In this document: positions 36,334 to 45,418 of the stretch, piece by piece
Position numbering within the stretch: position 1 is the stretch's first letter
Layout of the letters: each line of letters opens with the position of its first letter
Source: Marinigracilibium pacificum
GTDB taxonomy: Bacteria > Bacteroidota > Bacteroidia > Cytophagales > Cyclobacteriaceae
Assembly: GCF_012926615.1 (NCBI RefSeq)
Contig: NZ_JABBNU010000003.1
Location: forward strand, 402,848 to 466,847
Direction of reading: 5' to 3'
DNA length: 64,000 bases
The notes under the pieces: generated by a model
The model's database searches: none
The model's input: only the letters and a program-made list of their open reading frames with translations
What the model was told of the DNA's origin: nothing
Program-made: the position numbers and the translations under genes

Positions 36334-36420
36334 CGAACGCGTTTTGCTGAAAAAGCAACGTGCCCGAGTGGAGTTCAGATATACCGAACACGTATTACTT
36401 CGTTACGCGCCCGAGTGAGG
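36334..36420. repeat. Diverged tandem direct repeat (two units, 51 bp apart)
   Basis: Units begin CGAACGCGT at 36334 and CGAACACGT at 36385. Each ends in an almost identical GCCCGAGTG block (36362-36370 and 36409-36417). The middle of each unit can pair with itself (for example GTTTTGCT with AGCAAC). Two units with substitutions and a length change do not make a CRISPR array; this is more likely a repeat remnant. Confidence 0.4.
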
Positions 36421-36479
36421 GTGGAACTAATTAAATACTTTTCGCTAATTAGTAACTAACCATTATATTGTAACATTAA

Positions 36480-36854
36480 TTAATTAGCTAAATCAATTAA
36501 AAATAAAATTTGGTAAAATGTTATTAGAATAAATATTAAATAATTCTTAGTAAAGTAGAATGCTTTAAATAAAATTTCTGTTTCATCCAAAAATCTTATT
36601 TTTAGTAAAAAAAAATTAAAAACACCCAAAACATAATAAAACACAATAATAATCAAGCTAAACAACATTAAAGATTTAAAATCCTCTAAATCAACTACTC
36701 CCGTTCTCAAACCAAAAAACCATATTAAGAAAAATAACACCAAGCAGATAATAGCTGAAATTAACAACTCCTCTTTCTTTTTATTTTTTTTATTAATCAT
36801 TAAATATATGCAACAGTTCAACCCAATAAAAAATAGCGCAGTTACAATAATCAT
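36480..36854 (-). CDS. Hypothetical four-helix membrane protein
   Basis: The 124-residue chain is almost entirely hydrophobic, with helices near 3-20, 29-50, 64-83 and 98-120, and short charged links (KNKKKEE, RTGVVDLEDFK). I recognise no family. Base composition is more AT-rich than the housekeeping flanks, as expected for accessory DNA. The gene lies just downstream (minus strand) of the broken lipoprotein gene and could have been part of the same unit. A spurious ORF in AT-rich DNA cannot be fully excluded. Confidence 0.45.
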   Translation of the reverse strand: MIIVTALFFIGLNCCIYLMINKKNKKKEELLISAIICLVLFFLIWFFGLRTGVVDLEDFKSLMLFSLIIIVFYYVLGVFNFFLLKIRFLDETEILFKAFYFTKNYLIFILITFYQILFLIDLAN

Positions 36855-36897
36855 ATTCTATTTATTATATTTTTTTTCACATTTTGAAATAAAAATC

Positions 36898-37560
36898 TCA
36901 GCCTTTTTTACCAAATAATCCATTACCACAATGATAAAACGCTGAAATTTCACCTTCTTTCTTAATTTCATCTACCATAACTGCTAATTTACCTCCCCCA
37001 TTAATACTACCGATAGACCCACAGAAGGTAAACCCAACTTTATACCCTCCAATTGAAAAAGAATAAACAGTTTTAAAGTATACTATTTAGGATTATAAGT
37101 TTCTTGAGAAACAACCAAATCTGATGAATTTAACAACTCTCTATTTGTATCCGTATCTAATGAAATACTGAGTAATTTAAAATCCGATTCTGGCTTATAA
37201 AATATGAAGGTATACCTAACTGGGGCAATTTCATACTTTGCTAAATAACTACAAAGGTATAATGAATTTCCTGCCTTACGAGATAAAATAAATTCATAAT
37301 CAACATAATTCCCATAGTTGTTTTTCACTAATGTTACTTTTTTTTATCAAATTATCAACAGATTCATTGTCTGGTTTAACTTGAATTCGATTTAGTGATT
37401 TCTTAACAGCTTCAATTTGGTTCTTTTCATAATCCTGAAAGAAACTACTAATATTACTTTCAATTTGCTCTGGAACTATATTTTTTGGTTTACTAGATTC
37501 CGAGCAACCAAATAATAATAACATCAAACTCAGTAATCTAAAAAATTTCGAATTAATCAT
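36898..37560 (-). pseudogene. Frameshifted lipoprotein gene (one or two frameshifts)
   Basis: Frame 1 starts at ATG 37560 with a lipoprotein signal (MINSKFFRLLSLMLLLFGCSES) and runs through VDNLIKK to an A8 tract (T8 on the plus strand, 37338-37345), after which it soon stops at 37300. Removing one A joins it smoothly to frame 2 (VTLVKNNYGNYVDYEFILSRK ..., ending at 37083). Directly after that stop a third frame without any start codon encodes FKTVYSFSIGGYKVGFTFCGS and ends at 36898. One extra base at the AAA codon (37086-37088) would join it too. The product would be a lipoprotein of about 225 residues of unknown function. A homopolymer sequencing error or phase variation is possible instead of decay. 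Confidence 0.6.
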
Positions 37561-37873
37561 TTTATTACCATCTAATTTATCATACAAGCTTTTATAACTA
37601 CTCTTATTCTTTAGATTATTCCTCTAAACAACTTCAATGGAAGTCATAAGCTTTATCTAATCACTAAACTATTGTTATTCAAGATATAAAATTCATAAAC
37701 CTTGAAAACTGATTTAACGACAATTGCTTGTCCTGACAAATATCGAAAAGTAATGCAATAAAAAGCAAATAACATTTTCGATTTAAACATTATATCACTC
37801 TTAATAATACAGTCTTTGTAAAATTTAAGTCATTCTATTATGTTTACGTCTTCTATCAACTAAACATTTTTTT

Positions 37874-39004
37874 ATGAGAGCCATATTTGACATCATAGTT
37901 ATATCAATTTTTATTCCAATTCTAAGTTTTTCTCAATATAAAGAGGGGAATGGGTATCTAATTTTAAAAGATAAGTCTCAAAAACAAGGTATCATTCAAT
38001 TCAAAAACTGGGATTCAGCACCGGATTCTATTACTATTATTAGTAATGAATTAAAAGAAAAAATATCTACATCTGATCTAATTGAATTTGGAGTTGACAA
38101 CGAATTTAAATTCATTAAAAAAAATGTAGAAATAGATATAAAAAGAAGGTATTTAGGTAAAATAACAAACCAAAGAATACCTGAACTAAGAGAAGAATCA
38201 TTATTCCTAAAGGTCCTAATAGAAGGTAAAGCTTCCTTATATAAATTTTCGGAAAATGATCTGGATTGGTACTTTTATTCTATAGACAGTTCCAAAATCG
38301 AGCAACTTATTTATAGAAAATACGAGGTAAATTCTGAAGTTAGAGAACTAAAAATGTTCCAACAACAATTGAACAATTCTTTTAGTGCTAACTCAACATT
38401 TGAATATGATTATCATTCTTTGAAATATAAGGAATACATGCTTTTGAACCTATTTCTTGATTACAACAATACTAACAATGATCTCGATTTAAATCTTTCA
38501 AAACGGACTAAAAAATGGCATTTAAACCTTGTTTTAAGGCCTGGTTTAAGATCATCCAAGCTTAATGAATTTAAAATATCAAATGACCAAAGTAATTCTA
38601 TAAGAATTGGCTTGAATACAAAAATTATTCTGCCAATGAGAAGTGAAAGATGGGCAATTAATCTGGAACCAGTATATCATAATTTAGAATACAAGGATTT
38701 AGGTTTTAAATATGAGACTTTAGAGTTTAATACCTCATTTTCATATTCAATTATTAAGAAAAAGGATATTCAACTTTATCTAAGTGCAGGATTAGGAACT
38801 GATTATATAATTGATCAATATTTTGAAGGATTTAATTTTACTGGAGCTACTTACTTAATTGGAGGAGTTGGTTCAACTTATAAAAATTTCGGAATAGAGT
38901 TAAGAGCATCCTCTAGAAAAAACATTCTATCTGAATACATTAACTATAACACTAATATTACCGCTTATGAAGTAATATTAGGATATACCTTTTTTAAAAA
39001 TTAA
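37874..39004 (+). CDS. Outer-membrane beta-barrel protein of unknown function
   Basis: This 376-residue protein has a signal peptide (to about 21, PILSFSQ). The N-terminal half is soluble (about 22-190, YLILKDKSQKQGIIQFKNWDS). The C-terminal half is made of alternating amphipathic strands typical of small porin-like barrels (WHLNLVLRPGLR, IRIGLNTKIILPM, WAINLEPVYHN, IQLYLSAGLGTDY) and ends in the aromatic YTFFKN. Similar two-part proteins are widespread in Bacteroidota without an assigned role. It is the only intact gene of size in the AT-rich patch between the two palindromic repeats. Confidence 0.65.
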   Translation: MRAIFDIIVISIFIPILSFSQYKEGNGYLILKDKSQKQGIIQFKNWDSAPDSITIISNELKEKISTSDLIEFGVDNEFKFIKKNVEIDIKRRYLGKITNQRIPELREESLFLKVLIEGKASLYKFSENDLDWYFYSIDSSKIEQLIYRKYEVNSEVRELKMFQQQLNNSFSANSTFEYDYHSLKYKEYMLLNLFLDYNNTNNDLDLNLSKRTKKWHLNLVLRPGLRSSKLNEFKISNDQSNSIRIGLNTKIILPMRSERWAINLEPVYHNLEYKDLGFKYETLEFNTSFSYSIIKKKDIQLYLSAGLGTDYIIDQYFEGFNFTGATYLIGGVGSTYKNFGIELRASSRKNILSEYINYNTNITAYEVILGYTFFKN

Positions 39005-39096
39005 GTCTTTTGATTTTCTTTATTTCGGTAAATAATTCATGTTTCTCAATCACAAAATAGTATTCAATGTGGATTGATCGAACCACATTATTATGA

Positions 39097-39130
39097 ATTG
39101 TAGGGGCGTGGCATGCAACGCCCCTACAAT
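39097..39130. repeat. REP/MITE-like palindrome, copy 2
   Basis: A 34-bp near-perfect palindrome matching 35621-35654 with a single base change (G39110, which breaks one pair). The right flank (CAATGAGATTAAT) also resembles copy 1. It lies in the convergent gap between the beta-barrel gene and pullulanase. Confidence 0.8.
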
Positions 39131-39146
39131 GAGATTAATACCACAA

Positions 39147-41147
39147 TTACTCCTTCACCAATATCATCATACTGATTTCAGGCACCTCTATTTTACCAGA
39201 AGCTGTAATGATACCAGATTCATTAGTTTCATCTTTATTTACAATCACCTTCCAGTCTCCTTCCGGAAGTTCTATTTCCAGACTCTCTCTTCTGGCGTTG
39301 TAAACAACTATGACTTTTTCCCAAGTTTCATTTTCCAATCCTGTGGCATCAATTTCATAAGAGACTACACCATCAGCATTCTCCAGAAATTTAATCCTGT
39401 CATTTATTTCTTTCTCTCTTCTTAATCTAAATGCCGAGTGACTATTATGAATTTTCAATAGTCCTGATATATAGTTTTTCAGTCCATCATACTCTACCTG
39501 ACGATCCCAGTTTATTTGATTGATCGAATCGGGAGACTGATATGAGTTTTCAACACCATCCTTAGTTCTAGCCATTTCTGTTCCAGCATGAAGAAAAGTA
39601 ACTCCTTGCGATGTGATTACAATTCCCAATGAAAGCTTATGCATTGCAATTATTTGCTCTTCCGTATCCTCATCACCATTAGATAATTTCAATCGATCAT
39701 ATAGGGTGTTATTATCGTGACAAGAAACATAATTCATGGTTTGTTCAGGTGAATCTGACCATGGTTCCTTGCTGTAATTAACATCCTTATAATTAATATC
39801 ATCATGCATAGTCGATGCCACAACACCAAACTGAATGCTAGCTTCTTTACCTTCTGCTCCTGAAACAAATCCTTTTTCTTCTGCAACGAAAACTGAACCT
39901 TTCAATCCATCGCGGATATCATCTGAAAAAGCAGCTATTCCATCAAGTTGGGTAGTATTTGCTTTCAGTGCAAGTACACTATCAGGAAGCGGCGAAGAAC
40001 CTGCCTTCCACCCTTCTCCATATAGTAATATATCTGGTTTTATCTTTCTCAATTCAGCACTGATCTGATTCATGGTTTCAATATCATGAATACCCATCAA
40101 GTCAAATCTGAATCCATCGATATGATATTCCTCAACCCAGTATTTTAATGATTCGATCATAAATTTTCTCATCATAGGTTTTTCGGATGCGGTTTCATTT
40201 CCACATGCTGCTGCATCTGAAAGTGATCCATCTTCATTGTATCGATAGTAATACCCAGGAACTGTTTCATTAAATGACATACCATCTACACTATGAGTAT
40301 GGTTGTATACCACATCCATGATTACCCCTAAACCAGCACTATGAATAGCTTGAATCATTTGCTTAGCTTCCTTGATTCTGGTAACACCATCCGATGGGTT
40401 AGTGCTATAGCTTCCTTCCGGAACATTATAATTCAATGGGTCATATCCCCAATTATAGTTTGGCTTTTCAAGCGTTTCATCGATCGATGCAAAATCGAAG
40501 AATGGTAAAATGTGCAAATGTGTCACACCAAGATCCTTGATATAGTTTAAACCACTTGGAGCTCCATTTGTAGTTTTAGTATTTTCTTCCGTAAAGGCAA
40601 TAAACTTACCCTTATTCTTCATTCCACTTTCTGGGTGTTTAGAGAAATCACGAACATGAATTTCATAAATCACTGCATCAACTGGACTCTCAAGTTTGGG
40701 TCCTTTATCCTGATTCCAGCCTTCCGGATCAGAATCATTCAAATCTACAACCTGAGCTCGTTTACCATTAGCCCCAACAGCTTTTGCATAAGGTCCTGGT
40801 ACTTCCTGGTATTTCTTATCTTCAACAGTAACTTGAAAAGTATAAAACTTTCCTTTTGCATCTCCTTCAAATTCAAATTCCCAGACTCCATTTTCAATTG
40901 GAGTCATAGGATAACGCGCTGTTTCCTCTCCTTCCAAATCATTATCATAAAAAATCAAATCCACCATATCAGCAGAAGGTGCCCAAAGTTTGAATATACT
41001 TTTCTCAGAGCTGTATGTTAGTCCAAGGTCATTTCCGGTATAGACAGGATATTCTTCACCCACCAATACCTCTTTGGTTTGATTTGTACATGAAATCATA
41101 AAAAAGAAAACAACGAGAAGTAAGTAATAGTTTATTCTCATAATCAT
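39147..41147 (-). CDS. pulA: Type I pullulanase lipoprotein (GH13)
   Basis: The enzyme cleaves alpha-1,6 branches in pullulan, glycogen or amylopectin. The 666-residue protein is a lipoprotein (Cys20 in FMISCTNQ), so it acts in the periplasm or at the surface. An N-terminal CBM48-like domain (about 35-130, FKLWAPSADMVDLIFYD) precedes the barrel. The type I signature YNWGYDPLNYNVPEGSY is clear. Catalytic positions are visible: nucleophile Asp in GFRFDLMG, acid/base Glu in LLYGEGW, stabilising Asp in SCHDNNTLYD. The product would feed the same maltodextrin pool as the SusE/F-like and GH15 proteins. It lies just beyond the dnaB terminator. Confidence 0.93.
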   Translation of the reverse strand: MIMRINYYLLLVVFFFMISCTNQTKEVLVGEEYPVYTGNDLGLTYSSEKSIFKLWAPSADMVDLIFYDNDLEGEETARYPMTPIENGVWEFEFEGDAKGKFYTFQVTVEDKKYQEVPGPYAKAVGANGKRAQVVDLNDSDPEGWNQDKGPKLESPVDAVIYEIHVRDFSKHPESGMKNKGKFIAFTEENTKTTNGAPSGLNYIKDLGVTHLHILPFFDFASIDETLEKPNYNWGYDPLNYNVPEGSYSTNPSDGVTRIKEAKQMIQAIHSAGLGVIMDVVYNHTHSVDGMSFNETVPGYYYRYNEDGSLSDAAACGNETASEKPMMRKFMIESLKYWVEEYHIDGFRFDLMGIHDIETMNQISAELRKIKPDILLYGEGWKAGSSPLPDSVLALKANTTQLDGIAAFSDDIRDGLKGSVFVAEEKGFVSGAEGKEASIQFGVVASTMHDDINYKDVNYSKEPWSDSPEQTMNYVSCHDNNTLYDRLKLSNGDEDTEEQIIAMHKLSLGIVITSQGVTFLHAGTEMARTKDGVENSYQSPDSINQINWDRQVEYDGLKNYISGLLKIHNSHSAFRLRREKEINDRIKFLENADGVVSYEIDATGLENETWEKVIVVYNARRESLEIELPEGDWKVIVNKDETNESGIITASGKIEVPEISMMILVKE

Positions 41148-41162
41148 TATTTAGGTTATAAT

Positions 41163-41193
41163 AAAAAAAGCCAGAGTAAAATAACTCTGGCTT
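41163..41193 (-). terminator. Terminator of dnaB
   Basis: GCCAGAGT (41170-41177) and ACTCTGGC (41184-41191) form a perfect stem with a 6-nt loop. The A7 run on the plus strand gives the T-tract on the minus-strand transcript. It separates dnaB from the pullulanase gene. Confidence 0.85.
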
Positions 41194-41215
41194 CTCTAAC
41201 ATACAATATTTATTC

Positions 41216-42841
41216 TTAAAATGGTGAATCATCTTCTGTTGGATCAAGTCCACCCGAGGAATTCCCTTCACCCGGACCATAACCAAACCCTCCACCCGGA
41301 GGTGGTAATTCATCATCAAAATCACTATTAATTTTTGAACCGAAGATAGCTCCTCCTCCATCAGCAGTCCCGCCTCCGGAACTTTCAAATGATCCAAAAC
41401 CGCCACTTCCGGCAGTATTTTGGAATCCACTATCATCAAGGTCTGTAAAGCGGGTGTATTTACCGATAAATTTAAGCCTTACAGTATCCAGTGAACCATT
41501 TCTGTGCTTAGCAATGATCACTTCACCCATATTTGTAGTTGGCATACCGTCTTCATCTTCAGTAATACCATAATATTCAGGTCTGTACAAGAACATTACC
41601 ATATCCGCATCCTGCTCGATCGATCCTGATTCCCTAAGGTCAGAAAGTTGTGGTCGTTTATCACCACCACGAGTTTCCACGGCACGACTCAACTGCGACA
41701 GTGCAATTACAGGTACATCAAGTTCCTTCGCAAGGTTCTTCAATGATCGTGAAATGGTTGCAATTTCCTGTTCACGGTTACCCTTGCTTGACGAATCACC
41801 CTGCATCAGCTGAAGGTAGTCAATAATTACAAGCTGAATATCGTGTTGTGATTTCAGACGTCGACATTTCGCTCTAAGTTCAAGTACCGATAATGCAGGA
41901 GTATCATCAATAAATATCGGGGATTCAGTTAACCTGGATGTTTTATGAACAAGCTGTTCCCATTCATATTCTTCCAGATTACCTTTCTTAAGTTTCTCTG
42001 ATTCTAATTCAGCTTCAGCAGAAATCATCCTGTTTACCAGCTGTACTGCAGACATCTCCAAAGAGAAAATTGCCACTCCCTTTCCGAAGTCAACGGCGGC
42101 ATTTCTCATGGCAGAAACTACGAATGCAGTTTTACCCATACCAGGACGAGCTGCAATAATCACAAGGTCTGACTTTTGCCATCCCGAAGTCATTCTGTCA
42201 AGAGCAGAAAAACCAGTGGGAACACCCGTAAGCCCTTCTTTCTGATCACGCTTAGCCTCGAGCTCAGTCAAAGCATTTTTCATGATCGACTTCATATCGG
42301 CATAGGACTTACGGATACTCTTCTCACTGATCTCGAAGAGATGTCCCTGAGTTTTATCTAATAACTCAAATACGTCAGTTGTATCTTCAAAAGCCATTTC
42401 CTGAATTTCTGAGGAAACGGAAATCAATTCTCTTTTAATCGCCTGCTCAACAATAATACGAGCGTGAGCTTCGATGTTTGCAGCCGAGTTTACTCTGGAA
42501 GTAAGTTCAGCAATGTAATATGCACCTCCGACAAATTCCAGAGTACCATTTTTTCGGAGCTGGTTTACCACCGTCTCCATATCGATTGGCTCTGACTCGT
42601 TAAACAGAGTTACAATCGACTTATAAATTTCTTTATGATTTTCCTTATAAAATGATTCAGGGTGGAGTACATCAATCACCGCAGTTAATGCATCTTTTTC
42701 AAGCATTAACGCACCCAAAACAATCTGCTCAAGTTCCACAGCCTTTGGCGGTACCTTCCCAAGTCCTTTCAAACTCTCGGGAATTGCAGGCCTTCGTTGT
42801 TTACGATTGCCCTTACCAGCCAGAACATTTTCATTATCCAT
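41216..42841 (-). CDS. dnaB: Replicative DNA helicase DnaB
   Basis: The hexameric helicase opens the replication fork. The 541-residue chain has the DnaB N-terminal domain (about 30-130, PPKAVELEQIVLGALMLEKDAL), linker helices and the RecA-like core. Walker A is ARPGMGKTAF (K237, T238), Walker B is LVIIDYLQLM, and motif H4 RSLKNLAKELDVPVIALSQLSR and the arginine finger region follow. The C-terminal 70 residues are a glycine-rich, probably disordered tail ending in TEDDSPF, which resembles the acidic tip of single-strand-binding protein. No intein is present. Confidence 0.97.
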   Translation of the reverse strand: MDNENVLAGKGNRKQRRPAIPESLKGLGKVPPKAVELEQIVLGALMLEKDALTAVIDVLHPESFYKENHKEIYKSIVTLFNESEPIDMETVVNQLRKNGTLEFVGGAYYIAELTSRVNSAANIEAHARIIVEQAIKRELISVSSEIQEMAFEDTTDVFELLDKTQGHLFEISEKSIRKSYADMKSIMKNALTELEAKRDQKEGLTGVPTGFSALDRMTSGWQKSDLVIIAARPGMGKTAFVVSAMRNAAVDFGKGVAIFSLEMSAVQLVNRMISAEAELESEKLKKGNLEEYEWEQLVHKTSRLTESPIFIDDTPALSVLELRAKCRRLKSQHDIQLVIIDYLQLMQGDSSSKGNREQEIATISRSLKNLAKELDVPVIALSQLSRAVETRGGDKRPQLSDLRESGSIEQDADMVMFLYRPEYYGITEDEDGMPTTNMGEVIIAKHRNGSLDTVRLKFIGKYTRFTDLDDSGFQNTAGSGGFGSFESSGGGTADGGGAIFGSKINSDFDDELPPPGGGFGYGPGEGNSSGGLDPTEDDSPF

Positions 42842-43033
42842 AAAGCAAAACTACACTTTAATTTTAGCCATTAATCATTTCCAGTTCTGTTTTTATCCTC
42901 ATAATATCCACATAGTTATCCACATTCCTGATAATCAGTCCAAAACCAGAAAAAAAATAAGTATATTCAATAATTAATAGAGTTCTTCCGAAGAATGAAT
43001 TCCATTTTAAAAACGAACTTTTACAAAATATGA

Positions 43034-43041
43034 TATCTTTG
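43034..43041 (+). promoter_or_regulatory. Possible mpl -7 box (TATCTTTG)
   Basis: TATCTTTG fits TAnnTTTG and lies 60 bp before the ATG of the Mpl gene. No TTG is found at the expected -33 distance, so the match is only partial. Confidence 0.4.
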
Positions 43042-43101
43042 TAAATAGAAAAGCAGGAAAAATATACCTACACAAACGATTAACTGAGACTTACACTGCC
43101 A

Positions 43102-44466
43102 ATGGAAAACATAAAAAAAGTACACTTTATCGCCATAGGCGGCAGCATTATGCATAACCTGGCTGTCAATCTGGCTGAAGACGGATATCAGGTAACTGGT
43201 TCTGATGACACTTTTTTCGAACCATCAAGATCTACCTTACAATCCAAAGGATTATTGCCTGAAAAAGAAGGGTGGAATCCTGAAAAAATCACAAATGATC
43301 TTAGCGCTGTAATCCTAGGTATGCACGCTAAAAAAGATAACCCTGAACTTTTAAGAGCTCAGGAACTAAACATCCCTATTTATTCTTTCCCGGAGTATAT
43401 CTATGAAAGAAGCAAAAACAAACAACGCATCGTAATTGCCGGAAGTCATGGTAAAACAACCATAACCTCAATGATTATGCATGTTCTTAATAAACTGGGA
43501 AAACCATTTGATTATCTGGTTGGTGCTAAAGTTGAAGGTTTTGAAACAATGGTCAAGCTTTCTAATGCTCCGATTATCATCATTGAAGGAGATGAATATT
43601 CTACATCAGCACTAGATAAAACTCCGAAATTCCTTCATTACAATCATCACATAGCATTGATTTCAGGAATTGACTGGGACCATGTCAATATCTATCCTGA
43701 CAGAGATCAATATGTCGTTCAATTTGATAAATTAGCTGATCATACTCCAAAAGCGGGGTCTCTGGTTTTTAACGAAGACGACAATCTTGTTAGTGTTATT
43801 GGTAATAAAGAACGCGAAGATGTTGTTAGAGAACCATACTCATTGCCTGATCACTTTGTGAAAGATGGTAAAACCTATTTAAAAACTGAGTTCGGAGATA
43901 TTCAATTGAATGTATTTGGGGAGCATAACCTATTAAACATAGAGGGTGCCCGAAAAGTTCTTTCCAGAATTTCTGTTCAAGACAAGGAGTTTTATGATGC
44001 TATAGGATCATTTAAGGGTGCTTCAAAAAGGATGGAATTAGTAGGATACAGTCCAAATGGGGCGGTTTATAAAGATTATGCACATGCACCTTCCAAGATT
44101 GCAGCTACTACAATAGCATTAAAAAACCAATATCCTGATAGAAAACTAATTGCTTGTATGGAGCTACATACTTATAGCAGTTTGACCAAGGACTTCTTAT
44201 CAGAATATGAAGGAAAGTTATCTCCTGCAGATGAAAAAATAGTCTTTTTCAATCCAAAAGCTATTGAAATTAAAGGACTTGATGACTTAAATCCCGAAGA
44301 TGTCAAATCTGCATTTGGAGATAATGATATTAAAGTATTTAACAACAGTGAAGAATTAAGAAAATACCTTGAAGGACTTGATTTATCAAATGCTAATTTA
44401 TTAATGATGAGTTCTGGGAATTTTGATGGAATCAATATTGACAACCTGTCTGAAAAACTTTTATAA
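43102..44466 (+). CDS. mpl: UDP-N-acetylmuramate:L-Ala-gamma-D-Glu-mDAP ligase (Mpl-type Mur ligase)
   Basis: This cytosolic enzyme reattaches recycled murein tripeptide to UDP-MurNAc. The 454-residue protein begins with the Mpl/MurC-type nucleotide fold HFIAIGGSIMHNLAVNLAED and GSDDTFFEPSRSTL. The ATP-binding Mur-ligase P-loop is GSHGKTT (114-120), followed by EGDEYSTSALD and a C-terminal ligase domain (YKDYAHAPSKIAATTIAL). SIMHNLA in place of the MurC-type GMSGIA supports Mpl rather than MurC, as does the absence of other mur/fts genes nearby. The exonuclease gene follows 3 bp after the stop. Confidence 0.87.
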   Translation: MENIKKVHFIAIGGSIMHNLAVNLAEDGYQVTGSDDTFFEPSRSTLQSKGLLPEKEGWNPEKITNDLSAVILGMHAKKDNPELLRAQELNIPIYSFPEYIYERSKNKQRIVIAGSHGKTTITSMIMHVLNKLGKPFDYLVGAKVEGFETMVKLSNAPIIIIEGDEYSTSALDKTPKFLHYNHHIALISGIDWDHVNIYPDRDQYVVQFDKLADHTPKAGSLVFNEDDNLVSVIGNKEREDVVREPYSLPDHFVKDGKTYLKTEFGDIQLNVFGEHNLLNIEGARKVLSRISVQDKEFYDAIGSFKGASKRMELVGYSPNGAVYKDYAHAPSKIAATTIALKNQYPDRKLIACMELHTYSSLTKDFLSEYEGKLSPADEKIVFFNPKAIEIKGLDDLNPEDVKSAFGDNDIKVFNNSEELRKYLEGLDLSNANLLMMSSGNFDGINIDNLSEKLL

Positions 44467-44469
44467 AAC

Positions 44470-45276
44470 ATGTATTTGAACCTAAAGAGTCCACTAGCAT
44501 TTTTTGACCTTGAAACTACCGGAACAAATATCAGCCATGATCGAATTGTTGAAATTTCGATTGTAAAGGCTATGCCTGATGGTAAAAGGGATATTAAAAC
44601 ATTAAAGATTAATCCTGAAATGCCAATTCCGGAAGAAGTTTCTTTAATTCATGGCATAAGAGATGAAGATGTAAAAGATGCGCCAACTTTCAAGCAAGTA
44701 GCTAAAGAGCTGGCTAAATTTCTTGAAGGAGCAGATCTTGCAGGCTATAACATCGTTAAATTTGATATTCCTGTACTTGTTGAGGAATTCTTAAGAGCCG
44801 ATATCGACTTTGATTTAAGCAATAGAAAATTAATTGATGCACAAAAGATCTTTTTCATGATGGAAAAAAGGACTCTTTCTGCAGCCTATCAATTTTATTG
44901 CAACAAAAATCTCGAAGGTGCACATAGCGCAGAGGCAGATACTTTGGCGACATTTGAAGTCTTAAATGCTCAACTTGAAAAATATGAAGGTCAAAATGTA
45001 GAGGATGCTTTGGGCAAGCAAGTCGGTGTTATTGAAAATGACATGGACAAATTACATGCTCTTACCAATAAAAAGATGGTAGATCTTGCCGGTAGGATGA
45101 TCTTCAATAATAAAGGTGAAGAAATTTTCAACTTTGGCAAACACAAGGGTAAGTTAGTTTCTGAAGTACTAAGCAGAGAGCCTGGATACTACGATTGGAT
45201 GATGCGTGGAGACTTTCCTCTGGATACCAAAAGAAGGCTTACACAGATCAAACTCCGCAACTTTAATATGAAATAA
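44470..45276 (+). CDS. DnaQ-like 3'-5' exonuclease with C-terminal accessory domain
   Basis: This 268-residue DEDDh exonuclease carries D13/E15 in FFDLETTGT, the second aspartate region AGYNIVKFDIPVLVEEF, and the final H-x4-D motif AHSAEADTLATFEVL (near 149-163). It could be a proofreading (epsilon-like) or repair exonuclease. After residue 215 a small module, FNFGKHKGKLVSEVLSREPGYYDWMM, resembles the C-terminal domain of exodeoxyribonuclease X-type proteins. It begins 3 bp after mpl, so the two share a transcript, which ends at the 45297 terminator. It is not next to a DNA polymerase III gene. Confidence 0.85.
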   Translation: MYLNLKSPLAFFDLETTGTNISHDRIVEISIVKAMPDGKRDIKTLKINPEMPIPEEVSLIHGIRDEDVKDAPTFKQVAKELAKFLEGADLAGYNIVKFDIPVLVEEFLRADIDFDLSNRKLIDAQKIFFMMEKRTLSAAYQFYCNKNLEGAHSAEADTLATFEVLNAQLEKYEGQNVEDALGKQVGVIENDMDKLHALTNKKMVDLAGRMIFNNKGEEIFNFGKHKGKLVSEVLSREPGYYDWMMRGDFPLDTKRRLTQIKLRNFNMK

Positions 45277-45296
45277 TTAGCTTTTACAATATTTTC

Positions 45297-45364
45297 AACA
45301 GCCCTTTCAACTAATTATGGATTTTAAAAATTCATCTTTAATTAGTGAAAAGGGCTGTTTTTTT
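45297..45364 (+). terminator. Terminator after mpl-exonuclease
   Basis: A long hairpin: AACAGCCCTTT (45297-45307) pairs with AAAGGGCTGTT (45348-45358), and the inner arms CTAATTA and TAATTAG also pair. A T-run follows to 45364. It lies 20 bp after the exonuclease stop. Confidence 0.8.
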
Positions 45365-45418
45365 ATGGGAGAACTCAATAATTATTAGTAGTATAAAAGA
45401 TAGAAATCATATACTACT

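Larger units (their letters stand above)
35564..36479. other. Repeat-rich intergenic region without a gene
   Basis: About 900 bp hold several hairpins (35581-35598, 35610-35665, 35860-35907, 36091-36115) and an imperfect direct repeat (36334-36420), which are listed separately. I found no ORF with a credible start on either strand and no tRNA-like cloverleaf. The composition (CG-rich stems in AT-rich DNA) suggests accumulated repeat insertions or remnants of mobile DNA. Confidence 0.5.

Noticed and set aside
36334..36420. Possible CRISPR array
   Set aside because: Only two diverged units of unequal length, no regular spacers and no cas genes.
42846..42853. TAGTTTTG on the minus strand, 4 bp before the dnaB start codon
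   Set aside because: It would imply a leaderless dnaB transcript and has no -33 partner; chance occurrence in AT-rich DNA is more likely.
43071..43084. CACAAACGATTAAC upstream of mpl as a further operator-like site
   Set aside because: It shares only the AAACGATT core and lacks the flanking bases common to the three strong sites.
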